Part shown: one piece after another, positions 48,014 to 56,688 of the stretch
Position numbering within the stretch: the stretch's first letter is position 1
Layout of the letters: every line of letters starts with the position of its first letter
Assembly (NCBI RefSeq): GCF_022654015.1
Contig: NZ_CP073063.1
Location: forward strand, 62,001 to 126,000
Length of the DNA: 64,000 nt
Direction of reading: 5' to 3'
Source of the DNA: Brevundimonas diminuta
GTDB taxonomy: Bacteria; Pseudomonadota; Alphaproteobacteria; Caulobacterales; Caulobacteraceae
Program-made: the position numbers and the translations under genes
The notes under the pieces: model-generated
Databases searched by the model: none
Seen by the model: the letters and a program-made list of their open reading frames with translations, nothing else
Told to the model about the DNA's origin: nothing

Positions 48014-49549
48014 TTATTTCTTGGGAGGGAAGCCCGGTAAGCCCGGAAGGCCTCCCGGAAGTTGTCCGCCGCCCAGTCCGGCGAGCCGGTCCTGGATGGC
48101 TTTCAGATCGTCGGCGGAGGGTTCGGCCATCTTGCCGCCGCCCAGCGCCTTGAGGCGGGCCATGTCGGGGCCGCCGCCCATGCCGGGCATGCCGCCGCCG
48201 CCGAGGCCGCCCAGCATGGCGGCCATCTGCTGCATCTTCTTGGGTCCGCCGCGCGCCATCGACTTGACCACATCGGCCATCTGGCGGTGCTGTTTCAGAA
48301 CCCGGTTCACGTCCTGCACATCGACGCCGGCGCCGGCGGCGATGCGCTTCTTGCGCGAGGCGTTCAGCAGGTCGGGTTTCTTGCGCTCGGCCTTGGTCAT
48401 CGAGGAGATGATCGCTTCCTGACGCAGGATCATGCGGTCGTCGATGCCGCTCTCGGCCATCTGACCCTTCATCTTGGCCACGCCGGGCAGCATGCCCATG
48501 ATGCCCTGAAGCCCGCCCATCCGCTTCATCTGCTGAAGCTGACCGGCCAGGTCGTCCAGATCGAACTGACCCTTGGCCAGTTTGCGGGCCATCTTCTCGG
48601 CCTTGGCCTGGTCCAGATCCTGGCTGGCCTTTTCGACCAGGGCGACGATATCGCCCTGACCCAGGATACGGCCGGCGACGCGACGGGCGTCGAACACATC
48701 CAGCGCATCGACCTTTTCGCCGGCGCCCAGATATTTGATCGGCAGGCCGGTGACGGCCCGCATCGACAGCATGGCGCCGCCGCGACCGTCGCCGTCGGCG
48801 CGGGTCAAGACGAGGCCGGTCAGGGGCAGGCGCTCGTGGAAGGCCTTGGCGGTGCGCACCGCGTCCTGGCCGGTCAGGCTGTCGGCGACCAACAGGGTCT
48901 CGACGGGCTTGGCGATGTCGGCGACCTCGGCCACCTCGTTCATCAGCCCTTCGTCCAGGGTGATGCGGCCGGCGGTGTCGAGGATCAGGACGTCGAAGCC
49001 CTGAAGCTTGGCCGATTGCAGCGCCCGGCGCGTGATCTGGACCGCGCTCTCGCCCGCCACGATCGGCAGGGTGGCGACCTCGATCTGCTTGCCGAGCGTC
49101 GCCAGCTGTTCCATTGCGGCCGGACGACGCGTGTCCAGCGAGGCCATCATGACCTTCTTGCGATCGAACTTGGTCAGGCGCAGCGCCAGCTTGGCCGAGG
49201 TCGTGGTCTTGCCCGAGCCCTGAAGGCCGGCCATCAGCACCACGGCGGGCGGGTTGGCGTTGGTGTTCAGCGGGACCGGCTCTTCGCCGCCCAGCATCTC
49301 GATCAGGCCGTCATAGACGATCTTGACCACCTGATCGGCCGGCTTGACCGAACGGATGACCTCTTCGCCGGTCGCGCGCTCGGTGGCGAAGGCGATGAAT
49401 TCCTTGACGACCGGCAGGGCGACGTCGGCCTCGAGCAGGGCCACGCGCACTTCGCGCATCGCGTCGGCGACATCCTTTTCGGACAGGGCGCCGCGCCCGG
49501 TGATCCGGTCGAAGACGCCTGTCAGCCGCTCGTTCAGAGCCTCGAACAT
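48014..49549 (-). CDS. ffh: Signal recognition particle protein Ffh
   Basis: A 511-residue SRP GTPase. NG domain: AGLQGSGKTTTSAKLA (G1), DTRRPAAMEQL, LDTAGR, TRADGDGRGG (G4) and GAGEKVDALDVF. The Met-rich M domain follows (QLQQMKRMGGLQGIMGMLPG), with the RNA-binding SxxRRxRIAAGAG-like SRKKRIAAGAGVDVQDVNRV. A Gly/Pro/Met-rich C-terminus closes it. It works with the 4.5S RNA at 4.2 kb and FtsY at 29.1 kb. It heads the ffh-rpsP-rimM run. Confidence 0.96.
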   Translation of the reverse strand: MFEALNERLTGVFDRITGRGALSEKDVADAMREVRVALLEADVALPVVKEFIAFATERATGEEVIRSVKPADQVVKIVYDGLIEMLGGEEPVPLNTNANPPAVVLMAGLQGSGKTTTSAKLALRLTKFDRKKVMMASLDTRRPAAMEQLATLGKQIEVATLPIVAGESAVQITRRALQSAKLQGFDVLILDTAGRITLDEGLMNEVAEVADIAKPVETLLVADSLTGQDAVRTAKAFHERLPLTGLVLTRADGDGRGGAMLSMRAVTGLPIKYLGAGEKVDALDVFDARRVAGRILGQGDIVALVEKASQDLDQAKAEKMARKLAKGQFDLDDLAGQLQQMKRMGGLQGIMGMLPGVAKMKGQMAESGIDDRMILRQEAIISSMTKAERKKPDLLNASRKKRIAAGAGVDVQDVNRVLKQHRQMADVVKSMARGGPKKMQQMAAMLGGLGGGGMPGMGGGPDMARLKALGGGKMAEPSADDLKAIQDRLAGLGGGQLPGGLPGLPGFPPKK

Positions 49550-49867
49550 TCACTACCTCGTGTGGCGCAGGTTAAACGGCTCCATACGACAACGGCCCCC
49601 GGCGACGATCACGTCGGCGGAGGGTTCTCGCCCACCTCGTTCTCTCCTCGGAGAGCTGTCGTGTGGGTGGAGACGCGAGGTTCACTTGCGTCGGAAGCGG
49701 CGGCTTATGGCGGAAAAACCGCACAAAGGCAACCGGAGCGATCCGGTCACGCTATAAGAGCCAATATCGGCGCAGGGATTTAGCGGATTGTCATCATCGT
49801 GCTAAGAGCCGCGCCCTTTATAGGGGCGGCGTTGTCGCCAGGGTTTCAGACTTCGGGAGAAGCACAG
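49550..49867. other. Divergent intergenic region between ffh and the carboxynorspermidine synthase gene
   Basis: 318 bases without a supported gene, holding both divergent promoters. Visible structures are the palindrome CTCTCC-TC-GGAGAG (49642-49655), the hairpins GCGG-AAAAA-CCGC and CCGGA-GCGA-TCCGG (about 49712-49748), the near-repeat pair GCTATAAGAGCC / GCTAAGAGCC, and GCCC-TTTATA-GGGGC close to the start. I do not recognise a known riboswitch. Confidence 0.55.
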
Positions 49868-51073
49868 ATGAGCAAGGTGCTGGTTATCGGCGCAGGCGGC
49901 GTCAGTTCGGTGGCCGTCCATAAGATGGCGATGAACGCGGACATCTTCTCGCATATCACCCTGGCGAGCCGCACCAAGTCCAAGTGCGATGCGATCGCCC
50001 AGTCCGTGAAGTCGCGCTTCGGCGTCGATATCGACACGGCCGCCATCGACGCCGACGACGTGGCGGCGACCACGGCGCTGATCCAGAAGGTGCAGCCCGA
50101 ACTGGTCGTGAACCTGGCCCTGCCCTATCAGGACCTGTCGATCATGGACGCCTGCCTGGCCGCCGGCGTCGACTACCTGGACACCGCCAACTACGAGCCG
50201 CGCGACGAGGCCAAGTTCGAATACAAGTGGCAGTGGGCCTATCAGGACCGTTTCAAGGACGCCGGTCTGATGGCGCTGCTGGGTTCGGGCTTCGACCCCG
50301 GCGTGACCTCGGTCTTCACCACCTACATCAAGAAGCACCTGCTGGATTCCATCGAGACGCTGGACATCCTGGACTGCAACGGCGGCGACACCGGTCTGCC
50401 CTTCGCGACTAACTTCAACCCCGAGATCAACCTGCGCGAAGTGACGGCGAACTCGCGTCACTGGGAGAATGGCCAGTGGGTCGAAGGCCCGGCGCTGAGC
50501 CACAAACAGACCTTCGACTTCGAGGGCGTGGGTCCCAAGAACATGTACCTCATGTACCATGAGGAGCTGGAATCGCTGGCGAAGTTCTATCCCGAGATCA
50601 AGCGCATCCGCTTCTGGATGACCTTCGGCGACAGCTATCTGAAGCACCTCGAAGTGCTGGAAAACATCGGCATGACCTCGATCGAGCCGATGCAATTCCA
50701 GGGCCGCGAGATCATTCCGATCGAGTTCCTGAAGGCCCTGCTGCCCGAGCCGGCCTCGCTGGGTCCGATCACCAAGGGCAAGACCAACATCGGCGTCATC
50801 GCCACCGGCCTGAAGGACGGGGTCAAGAAGACGGTCTACGTCAACAACATCTGCGACCATGAAGAGGCCTATGCCGAGACCGGCAACCAAGCGGTCAGCT
50901 ACACCACCGGCGTGCCGGCCATGATCGGCGCGGCCCTGATGGTGACCGGCCAGTGGAAGGGCGACGGCGTGTTCAACATGGAGCAGCTGGACCCCGATCC
51001 CTTCATGGACATGCTGAACAAGCACGGCCTGCCGTGGAAGGTTCAGGACCTGGACGCCCCTCTGGACTTCTGA
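49868..51073 (+). CDS. Carboxy(nor)spermidine synthase, saccharopine dehydrogenase family
   Basis: A 401-residue NADP-dependent dehydrogenase. VLVIGAGGVSSVAVHKMA binds the nucleotide. YLDTANYEPRDEAKFEYKWQWAYQDRFKDAGL, LLGSGFDPGVTSVFTTYIKK and ILDCNGGDTGLPFATNFNPEINLREVT are characteristic of carboxynorspermidine/carboxyspermidine dehydrogenase (CASDH). It condenses putrescine or diaminopropane with aspartate semialdehyde. A GGGAGA ribosome-binding site supports ATG 49868. The matching decarboxylase follows 13 bases later. Confidence 0.92.
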   Translation: MSKVLVIGAGGVSSVAVHKMAMNADIFSHITLASRTKSKCDAIAQSVKSRFGVDIDTAAIDADDVAATTALIQKVQPELVVNLALPYQDLSIMDACLAAGVDYLDTANYEPRDEAKFEYKWQWAYQDRFKDAGLMALLGSGFDPGVTSVFTTYIKKHLLDSIETLDILDCNGGDTGLPFATNFNPEINLREVTANSRHWENGQWVEGPALSHKQTFDFEGVGPKNMYLMYHEELESLAKFYPEIKRIRFWMTFGDSYLKHLEVLENIGMTSIEPMQFQGREIIPIEFLKALLPEPASLGPITKGKTNIGVIATGLKDGVKKTVYVNNICDHEEAYAETGNQAVSYTTGVPAMIGAALMVTGQWKGDGVFNMEQLDPDPFMDMLNKHGLPWKVQDLDAPLDF

Positions 51074-51086
51074 TCGGACCGACTGA

Positions 51087-52259
51087 ATGCAGACCCAGGC
51101 CGGCGATCCGGGCGCCTTTGCGCATTTCGACCTGAACCGCGTCGCCTCGCCCGCCTTCGTGGTGGACGAGGCGGCCATCCGTCGCAATCTGTCCGTGCTG
51201 AAAGGCGTGCGCGACGGAGCGGAGGCGCGCGTGCTTCTGGCGCTGAAGGCGTTTTCGATGTGGTCGCTGGCCGATGTGGTCGGCGAATACCTCGACGGGG
51301 TCTGCGCGTCGGGCCTGTGGGAGGCGCGGCTGGCGCGCGAGTTCTACAAGGGCGAGCTGACCACCTATTCGCCGGCCTATACGGCGCAGGACCTGCCTGA
51401 GATCCTGCGTCTGTCGGACCACGTCATCTTCAACAACCCGGCCCAGATCGCCCGTTTTGCCGATCTGATCGCCAAGGCGCGGGCTGACGGGCAGGTGTTC
51501 GAGATCGGCCTGCGGCTGAACCCAGAACATTCCGAAGGCGAGGTCGCCAAATACGACCCGGCCCAGCCTTGCTCGCGCCTGGGCTTTCCGGTGTCGCAAC
51601 TGACGGCCGACCATCTGATCGGCGTGGATGGTCTGCACATCCATGCGCTGTGCGAGCAGGATTTCCAGCCGCTGTCGCGCATCTGGGCGGCGGTGGAGCC
51701 GAAGCTGGCGCCGCTGCTGGGCGGGATCAAATGGCTGAACCTAGGCGGGGGGCACCACATCACCCGCGCCGACTATCAGACCGACGATCTGATCGCCTTC
51801 GTACGCGATCTGCAGGCCCGGCACGGGGTTCAGGTCTATCTGGAGCCCGGCGAGGCCGTGGCGCTGGACGCCGGCATCCTGATCGGCGAGGTGCTGGACG
51901 TGTTCGACAACGGCATGCCCATCGGCATCACCGACATCTCGGCGACCTGCCATATGCCCGATGTGATTGAGGCGCCCTATCGCCCCGCGCTGCTGAAAGA
52001 GCCCGAACATGGGGTGACGGTGCGGCTGGGCGGGCCGTCGTGCCTGGCCGGCGACATCATCGGCGACTACGTCTTCGCCGAACGGCCGACGCCGGGGACG
52101 CGCATCGCGTTTCTGGACCAGGCCCACTATTCGATGGTGAAGACCAACACCTTCAACGGCGTGCCTCTGCCGTCCATCGTGCTGTGGAACTCCCAGACAG
52201 ATGCGCTGACGACGGTGCGTGCGTTCGATTATTCAGCCTTCCGCGACCGACTGTCGTAG
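51087..52259 (+). CDS. nspC: Carboxy(nor)spermidine decarboxylase
   Basis: A 390-residue fold-III PLP decarboxylase. The PLP lysine is in LLALKAFSMW, the NspC-specific variant. Other features are VCASGLWEARLARE, LRLNPEHSEGEVAKYDP, DGLHIHALCEQDF, LNLGGGHHITRADY, LEPGEAV and GPSCLAGDIIGDY with the active cysteine. It completes the two-step route to spermidine or norspermidine begun by the dehydrogenase upstream. A terminator follows. Confidence 0.93.
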   Translation: MQTQAGDPGAFAHFDLNRVASPAFVVDEAAIRRNLSVLKGVRDGAEARVLLALKAFSMWSLADVVGEYLDGVCASGLWEARLAREFYKGELTTYSPAYTAQDLPEILRLSDHVIFNNPAQIARFADLIAKARADGQVFEIGLRLNPEHSEGEVAKYDPAQPCSRLGFPVSQLTADHLIGVDGLHIHALCEQDFQPLSRIWAAVEPKLAPLLGGIKWLNLGGGHHITRADYQTDDLIAFVRDLQARHGVQVYLEPGEAVALDAGILIGEVLDVFDNGMPIGITDISATCHMPDVIEAPYRPALLKEPEHGVTVRLGGPSCLAGDIIGDYVFAERPTPGTRIAFLDQAHYSMVKTNTFNGVPLPSIVLWNSQTDALTTVRAFDYSAFRDRLS

Positions 52260-52266
52260 CCGCAAG

Positions 52267-52290
52267 AAAAAGGGCGGCTCGCGCCGCCCT
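52267..52290. terminator. Terminator between convergent nspC and ctpA
   Basis: An 8-bp stem AGGGCGGC / GCCGCCCT with a TCGC loop. Five A on the left give a clean T5 tract for minus-strand ctpA transcripts; the plus-strand tail is a weaker TTCCCT. Confidence 0.85.
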
Positions 52291-52298
52291 TCCCTGAT

Positions 52299-53675
52299 CT
52301 ATTCGTCTTTCGGTTCGTCCGCTGTCGGTTCGGCGTCGGGCTTGGGCGTCGAGCCCGGCTCGGTGACGACGATGCCTTCGGGCGGGGCCGACAGTTTCGA
52401 CAGGTCGCCGCCGGCGCGCAGGACGTCCAGCGCGCGCTGAAGCTGATAGTCCTTTTCCTTGTCGAACTTTTCGCCCGGGGCTTCGCGCGGGGTGTGCGGA
52501 CCCTTGCGCTCGGCGCCGATGGAGGCGTCCAGGGCGGTGGCGTAGGCGGCCTCGGAATAGATGAAGCTGGAGCGCGAGACGATCCGGGCCTCGGCCTCGT
52601 TGCGGGCGACTTCCAGATCCGGCTCGATGCCGATCTTCTGGATCGAGGCGCCCGAGGGGGTGTAGTAGCGCGCGGTCGTGATCGACAGGGCGCCGTCCTG
52701 ACCTTGACGCAGCGGGATCACGGTCTGGACCGAACCCTTGCCGAAGCTGGTCAGGCCCACGATGGTCGCGCGCTGGTGATCCTTCAGGGCGCCGGCGACG
52801 ATTTCCGACGCCGAGGCCGAGCCGTAGTTGACCAGGACGACCAGCGGCAGGCCGCCGGTGACGTCGCCGGGCTTGGCGGAATAGCGCTGGATCTGCTCGG
52901 GCTTGCGGCCCCGCTGGCTGACGATCTCGCCGCGTTCCAGGAAGGCGTCGGAGACGTCGATGGCGGCGTTCAGCAGGCCGCCGCCGTTGTTGCGCAGGTC
53001 CAGGACATAGCCCTTCACGCCCGGCTTCTCGGTCTTGATCTTGGCGATGGCCTCGTTCAGCTCGCGGCCGGTGTTTTCGTTGAAGGTCGAGACGCGCAGA
53101 TAGCCGAAGTCACCCTCGACCCGGCCGGTGACCGACTGAACCTTGATGACCTCGCGGGTCAGGGTCACTTCCAGCGGGTCTGAACCGTCGCGCAGGAAGG
53201 TCACCTTGACGCTGGTGCCCACGGCGCCGCGCAGCTTCTCGGACACCTGGCTGACCGTCAGGCCCGCCGCGTTCTGGCCCTCGATGGAGGAGATCACGTC
53301 ACCCGCCTGCACCCCGGCCTTGGCGGCGGGACTGTCGTCCATCGGCGAGATGACCTTCACCATGCCGCCGTCGGCGCTGATGGTCAAGCCGACGCCCGAA
53401 TACTGGCCCTCGGTACGCTCGCGCAGGTCGTCGTAGTTGGACGGCGGCAGATAGTTGGAGTGCGGGTCCAGCGCCGTCATCATGCCGGCCAGCGCGGCCT
53501 CGATCAGCTTCTTGTTGTCGACCGGGACGACGTAGGCCTGCTCGACGATGCCGACCACGTCGCCGAACAGCTCCAGCATGCGGAAGGTTTCGTTTCGCGG
53601 GGTCTGGCTGCTGACAGCAGCGGCGGATCCGCCGAGCACCAGAGCGGCGCAGCCGACGAGGAGCAGTTTACGCAT
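52299..53675 (-). CDS. ctpA: Carboxyl-terminal processing protease (S41 family)
   Basis: A 458-residue periplasmic protease. A signal peptide (residues 1-22) precedes the N-terminal helical region, a PDZ domain (about 90-170, GVGLTISADGGMVKVISPMDDSPAAKAGV) and the catalytic domain. The probable nucleophile is Ser288 in YGSASASEIVAG, with Lys313 in TSFGKGSVQ. The C-terminus is Pro/Glu/Asp-rich. CtpA trims or degrades envelope proteins, often cell-wall hydrolases, and is commonly next to envC in alphaproteobacteria, as here. ATG 53675 is chosen at the signal peptide. Confidence 0.94.
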   Translation of the reverse strand: MRKLLLVGCAALVLGGSAAAVSSQTPRNETFRMLELFGDVVGIVEQAYVVPVDNKKLIEAALAGMMTALDPHSNYLPPSNYDDLRERTEGQYSGVGLTISADGGMVKVISPMDDSPAAKAGVQAGDVISSIEGQNAAGLTVSQVSEKLRGAVGTSVKVTFLRDGSDPLEVTLTREVIKVQSVTGRVEGDFGYLRVSTFNENTGRELNEAIAKIKTEKPGVKGYVLDLRNNGGGLLNAAIDVSDAFLERGEIVSQRGRKPEQIQRYSAKPGDVTGGLPLVVLVNYGSASASEIVAGALKDHQRATIVGLTSFGKGSVQTVIPLRQGQDGALSITTARYYTPSGASIQKIGIEPDLEVARNEAEARIVSRSSFIYSEAAYATALDASIGAERKGPHTPREAPGEKFDKEKDYQLQRALDVLRAGGDLSKLSAPPEGIVVTEPGSTPKPDAEPTADEPKDE

Positions 53676-53814
53676 TCGGTCTCTTTCGGTCGGGCCGATC
53701 ACTGTGGGCGCCCGTGGGAAGGTTAAGGCCCCGTCCTCACGACCAAATCGTGGCGACGCGGCGTCTCGCCGATAAAATCAGCGTCAGACGAGAATGCAAA
53801 GGACTATTGCGGGT

Positions 53815-54894
53815 TCACCGCAACCACGGTCCCGGATCGATCGGCCGTTCGTCGCGACGCAGTTCGAAATAGACGTCGCCGTCCGGGCCGCTGCGCCCCA
53901 GGGTCTGGCCGTCCGAGACCCGGGCGTCCGGGCCGACATCGACGCTTTCCAGGCCGGCGATGACGGCGCGCCAGCCGGGCCCGAGGTCCAGCACCACCAC
54001 ATTGCCCCACCCCGTCAGCGGCCCGGCGTAGGCGACCTTGGCGTCGGCGGGCGCGGTGACGGCCGCGCGGTCGGCCCGCCAGCGCCAGCCGGAAGTTCCG
54101 GCGCCCCAGGTCTGGCTGGGCGCGCCGGCGACGGGCGAACTGAGACGGCCGCGTCCGGCCGGAAGACGGGCGGTCGGCGTCTCTTCGGCCTGGGTCGTCG
54201 GGACCGCGCCGCCCAGTTCGCGGATGCGACGCTCCAGCACGGCGGCGGCGCGTTCGGCGGCGCGGGCCTCCGCGTTCAGGACGGCGGTCAGGGCGGTCTT
54301 GCGCGCCGTCAGCCCCTCGATCTCGCCGCGCCGGTCGCCCTGCTCGCTCTCGGTCGTCAGCAGTCGCTCCGAGGACAGGACGGCGAGGCGGCGGATGCGC
54401 ATGATCTCGGCCTGGTGGGCGGCCAGCACCTTGGCGCGGCTTTCCAGATCCGGCGTCATGGCCTTGAGCAGGATGGAGGCGCGCACCGTGTCGATGGCCT
54501 TGTCGGCGGGCACCAGCAAGGGCGGCGGCGGCCGGCGGCTCATCATCTGCAGCGCGCTGAGCAGACGGCCCTGGGCGCCGCGTTCCCGCGCCAGGTCCGT
54601 GACCAGTTCGGCCTCGCGCTCGGTCAGTTGCTGGAGACGGGCGCGCTGATCGTCGATCTGACGGTCGCCGGTCTGTTCGTCGGCCCGCAGCGAGGCCAGG
54701 CGGCGCTCCAACTGGGCCAGTTCGGTCTTGGCGGCGTCGGCGTCGGCGCGCAGACGACGGGCGCGCACCGTCTCGTCGCGGTATTCGGCCTGGATGCGCG
54801 ACAGTTCGCTCTCGGGCGCCTGCCTGCTCATCGCCGGGGCGGCGCAGACGAAACCCGTCAGCAGGGCCAGCGATAAGGGTATGGCGCGACGCAT
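53815..54894 (-). CDS. EnvC/LdpF-like murein hydrolase activator with degenerate LytM domain
   Basis: A 359-residue periplasmic protein. A signal peptide is followed by a long coiled coil (about 28-215, SELSRIQAEYRDETVRARRL onward) and a LytM/M23 fold at the C-terminus (GRLSSPVAGAPSQTWGAG...). The zinc-binding His residues are replaced: the usual HxxxD is absent from TSGWRWRADRAAV, and HLHFE reads DVYFELR. It should therefore be catalytically dead and act by activating an amidase at the septum, as EnvC and LdpF do. Confidence 0.88.
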   Translation of the reverse strand: MRRAIPLSLALLTGFVCAAPAMSRQAPESELSRIQAEYRDETVRARRLRADADAAKTELAQLERRLASLRADEQTGDRQIDDQRARLQQLTEREAELVTDLARERGAQGRLLSALQMMSRRPPPPLLVPADKAIDTVRASILLKAMTPDLESRAKVLAAHQAEIMRIRRLAVLSSERLLTTESEQGDRRGEIEGLTARKTALTAVLNAEARAAERAAAVLERRIRELGGAVPTTQAEETPTARLPAGRGRLSSPVAGAPSQTWGAGTSGWRWRADRAAVTAPADAKVAYAGPLTGWGNVVVLDLGPGWRAVIAGLESVDVGPDARVSDGQTLGRSGPDGDVYFELRRDERPIDPGPWLR

Positions 54895-54895
54895 G

Positions 54896-55360
54896 TCAGT
54901 CGCGATGATAGGGCGATCCGGCCAGAATGGTCACGGCCCGATACAGCTGTTCGGCCAGCATGGCGCGCGCCAGGGCGTGGGGCCAGGTCTGGGGACCGAA
55001 GGCCAGGGTCGAAGACGCGGCCTGGCGCACGCTGACGTCCAGCCCGTCCGCCCCGCCGATGGCGAAGACCAGGCGGCGCTCGCCCTGATCCCTCAGTTTG
55101 GCGATGTGGTCGGCGAAGGCGCGCGAGGAATAGGTTTTGCCGCGCTCGTCGCAGGCGATCAGGTGCGATCCTTCCGCGGCCGCGAGGATCAGCTCGGCCT
55201 CCGGCGCCTTGCCGGGTCTGCGGGCTTCCAGATCGATCAGTTCGAGGGGACCAAGGCCAAGCGCGCGTCCTGACAGGGTGGCGCGCTTGGCGTAGTCGTC
55301 GGCGAGCGTCGCTTCAGGCCCCCGGCCCGGTCGGCCGATGGCGACGATGCTCAGCTTCAT
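54896..55360 (-). CDS. rlmH: 23S rRNA pseudouridine1915 N3-methyltransferase
   Basis: A 154-residue SPOUT methyltransferase. The trefoil-knot SAM site is FAIGGADGLDVSVRQAA, followed by LARAMLAEQLYRAVTILAGSPYHRD, the near-invariant RlmH C-terminus. It modifies helix 69 of 23S rRNA. It is tightly packed between rsfS (4-base gap) and the envC-like gene (1-base gap). Confidence 0.95.
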   Translation of the reverse strand: MKLSIVAIGRPGRGPEATLADDYAKRATLSGRALGLGPLELIDLEARRPGKAPEAELILAAAEGSHLIACDERGKTYSSRAFADHIAKLRDQGERRLVFAIGGADGLDVSVRQAASSTLAFGPQTWPHALARAMLAEQLYRAVTILAGSPYHRD

Positions 55361-55364
55361 GGTG

Positions 55365-55799
55365 TCAGTCGCGGACCATGCGGTGGGCGGAATCGACCGC
55401 CCATATCTTTTCGATGTTGTAGAAGGTGCGCACTTCCGGGCGGAACAGGTGCACGATCACATCGCCGGCGTCGATCAGAACCCAGTCGCAGTGCGGCAGG
55501 CCCTCGACCTTGGCCTTGCCGAGGCCCTGTTCCTTGAGCGTGCGCAGCAGGTGGTCGGCGATGGCGCCGACGTGACGGTGCGAACGACCGGACGCCACGA
55601 TCATGGTGTCGGCCATGGCGCTTTTGCCCTTCAGGTCGATCAGGACCATGTCCTGGGCCTTGTCATCGTCGAGGCGGCTCAGCAGGGCTTCTTCCAGCGG
55701 CGTGGAGCCGACCGGGCGGGGAGCGGAATCGTCGAAGCCGCGCGGGGAGGCGTCGGATTCAAAGCCGTCTTCGGAATGGAGAGGTTCGATAGGGTCCAT
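55365..55799 (-). CDS. rsfS: Ribosomal silencing factor RsfS
   Basis: A 144-residue protein that binds uL14 and blocks subunit joining during starvation. The core is SRLDDDKAQDMVLIDLKGKSAMADTMIVASGRSHRHVGAIADHL, then HCDWVLIDAGDVIVHLFRPEVRTFYNIEKIW, all diagnostic. The start is uncertain: ATG 55799 gives a 35-residue acidic leader, and a GTG at 55901 would add 34 more. It sits between nadD and rlmH, the usual alphaproteobacterial order. Confidence 0.9.
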   Translation of the reverse strand: MDPIEPLHSEDGFESDASPRGFDDSAPRPVGSTPLEEALLSRLDDDKAQDMVLIDLKGKSAMADTMIVASGRSHRHVGAIADHLLRTLKEQGLGKAKVEGLPHCDWVLIDAGDVIVHLFRPEVRTFYNIEKIWAVDSAHRMVRD

Positions 55800-55943
55800 C
55801 TCGTGCGCCGTATTCGAAACGGCGGCGTCTTGCGTATCATACGCGGGCGAGGGGGTCAGCGGAGGGCTCCGGGAGCGTTGACTAAAGAAGCCCTCTAGCA
55901 CGGATGGGCCGCAACGTGAACCGCCGCCCGAATCATCGGGCGA

Positions 55944-56522
55944 TCACGAGGTCGCGCGCACGCCTTTGCCCGTCCTGATCGCCGTGGACGACAGGGGGTT
56001 GAGCGGCGCCGTCAGATAGGTCCAGGCGGGCGCCTGAAGCGTCGGCAGAAGCCCCGCCTGCTGGGCGGGAATGCGGAAACCGGCGAAGCGGGCGGCGGCC
56101 GGCGCCGTGCGGCTGTCCAGCAGCGACCCCGGCCGGGCGATGACCGCCACAGGCATCAGCCGCATGATGTCGGTCCAGCCTCTCCAGCGGTGGAAGCTGG
56201 CCAGATTGTCCGACCCCATCAGCCAGACGAAATGCACGCCGGGATGCCGCGCGACCAGAAGGCGCAGGGTGTCCACGGTCCAGGCGACGCCGGCCCGGCT
56301 CTCGAAGTCCGAGACGATCATCGACGGACCGCGTGCATGCTGGCGCGCCGAAGCCATGCGGTCCGCAAGCGGCGCGCTGTGGCGAGCGTCCTTCAAAGGG
56401 TTCTGTGGCGACACCAGCCAGACGACGCGGTCGAGATCCAGACGGCGCATGGCGGTCTCGGCGACATGGGCGTGACCGTCGTGGGCGGGATTGAAGGAGC
56501 CGCCGAACAGGCCGACCTTCAT
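55944..56522 (-). CDS. nadD: Nicotinate-nucleotide adenylyltransferase
   Basis: A 192-residue nucleotidyltransferase joining ATP and nicotinate mononucleotide. KVGLFGGSFNPAHDGHAHVA is the HIGH-type ATP site, WLVSPQNPLKD and VWLMGSDNLASFHRW follow, and SSTAIRTG is the C-terminal ISSTxxR-type motif. ATG 56522 starts right at the Rossmann strand; an in-frame ATG at 56666 would add a basic 48-residue leader, seen in some relatives. NadE for the final step is at 30.7 kb. Confidence 0.92.
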   Translation of the reverse strand: MKVGLFGGSFNPAHDGHAHVAETAMRRLDLDRVVWLVSPQNPLKDARHSAPLADRMASARQHARGPSMIVSDFESRAGVAWTVDTLRLLVARHPGVHFVWLMGSDNLASFHRWRGWTDIMRLMPVAVIARPGSLLDSRTAPAAARFAGFRIPAQQAGLLPTLQAPAWTYLTAPLNPLSSTAIRTGKGVRATS

Positions 56523-56688
56523 GCCTGGAGCGAGGATCAAACCGTCGCGCAGCGCCCCGGAGCGGGGGCCGGCGCCTTTGGGCGCGGGACCGGCGTGGAA
56601 GAAGGACAAGCGGCGTCTCGGGCGGCGGGCGTTATGCTCAGCGGCGCCCTTATAGCGCGCGCCCATGCTCCGCCTACAGAATTCGTTC

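Noticed and set aside
48062..49783. A 573-codon plus-strand frame opposite ffh
   Set aside because: Antisense to a certain gene, with His/Gly/Leu/Gln-biased nonsense composition. Long antisense frames are expected at this GC content.
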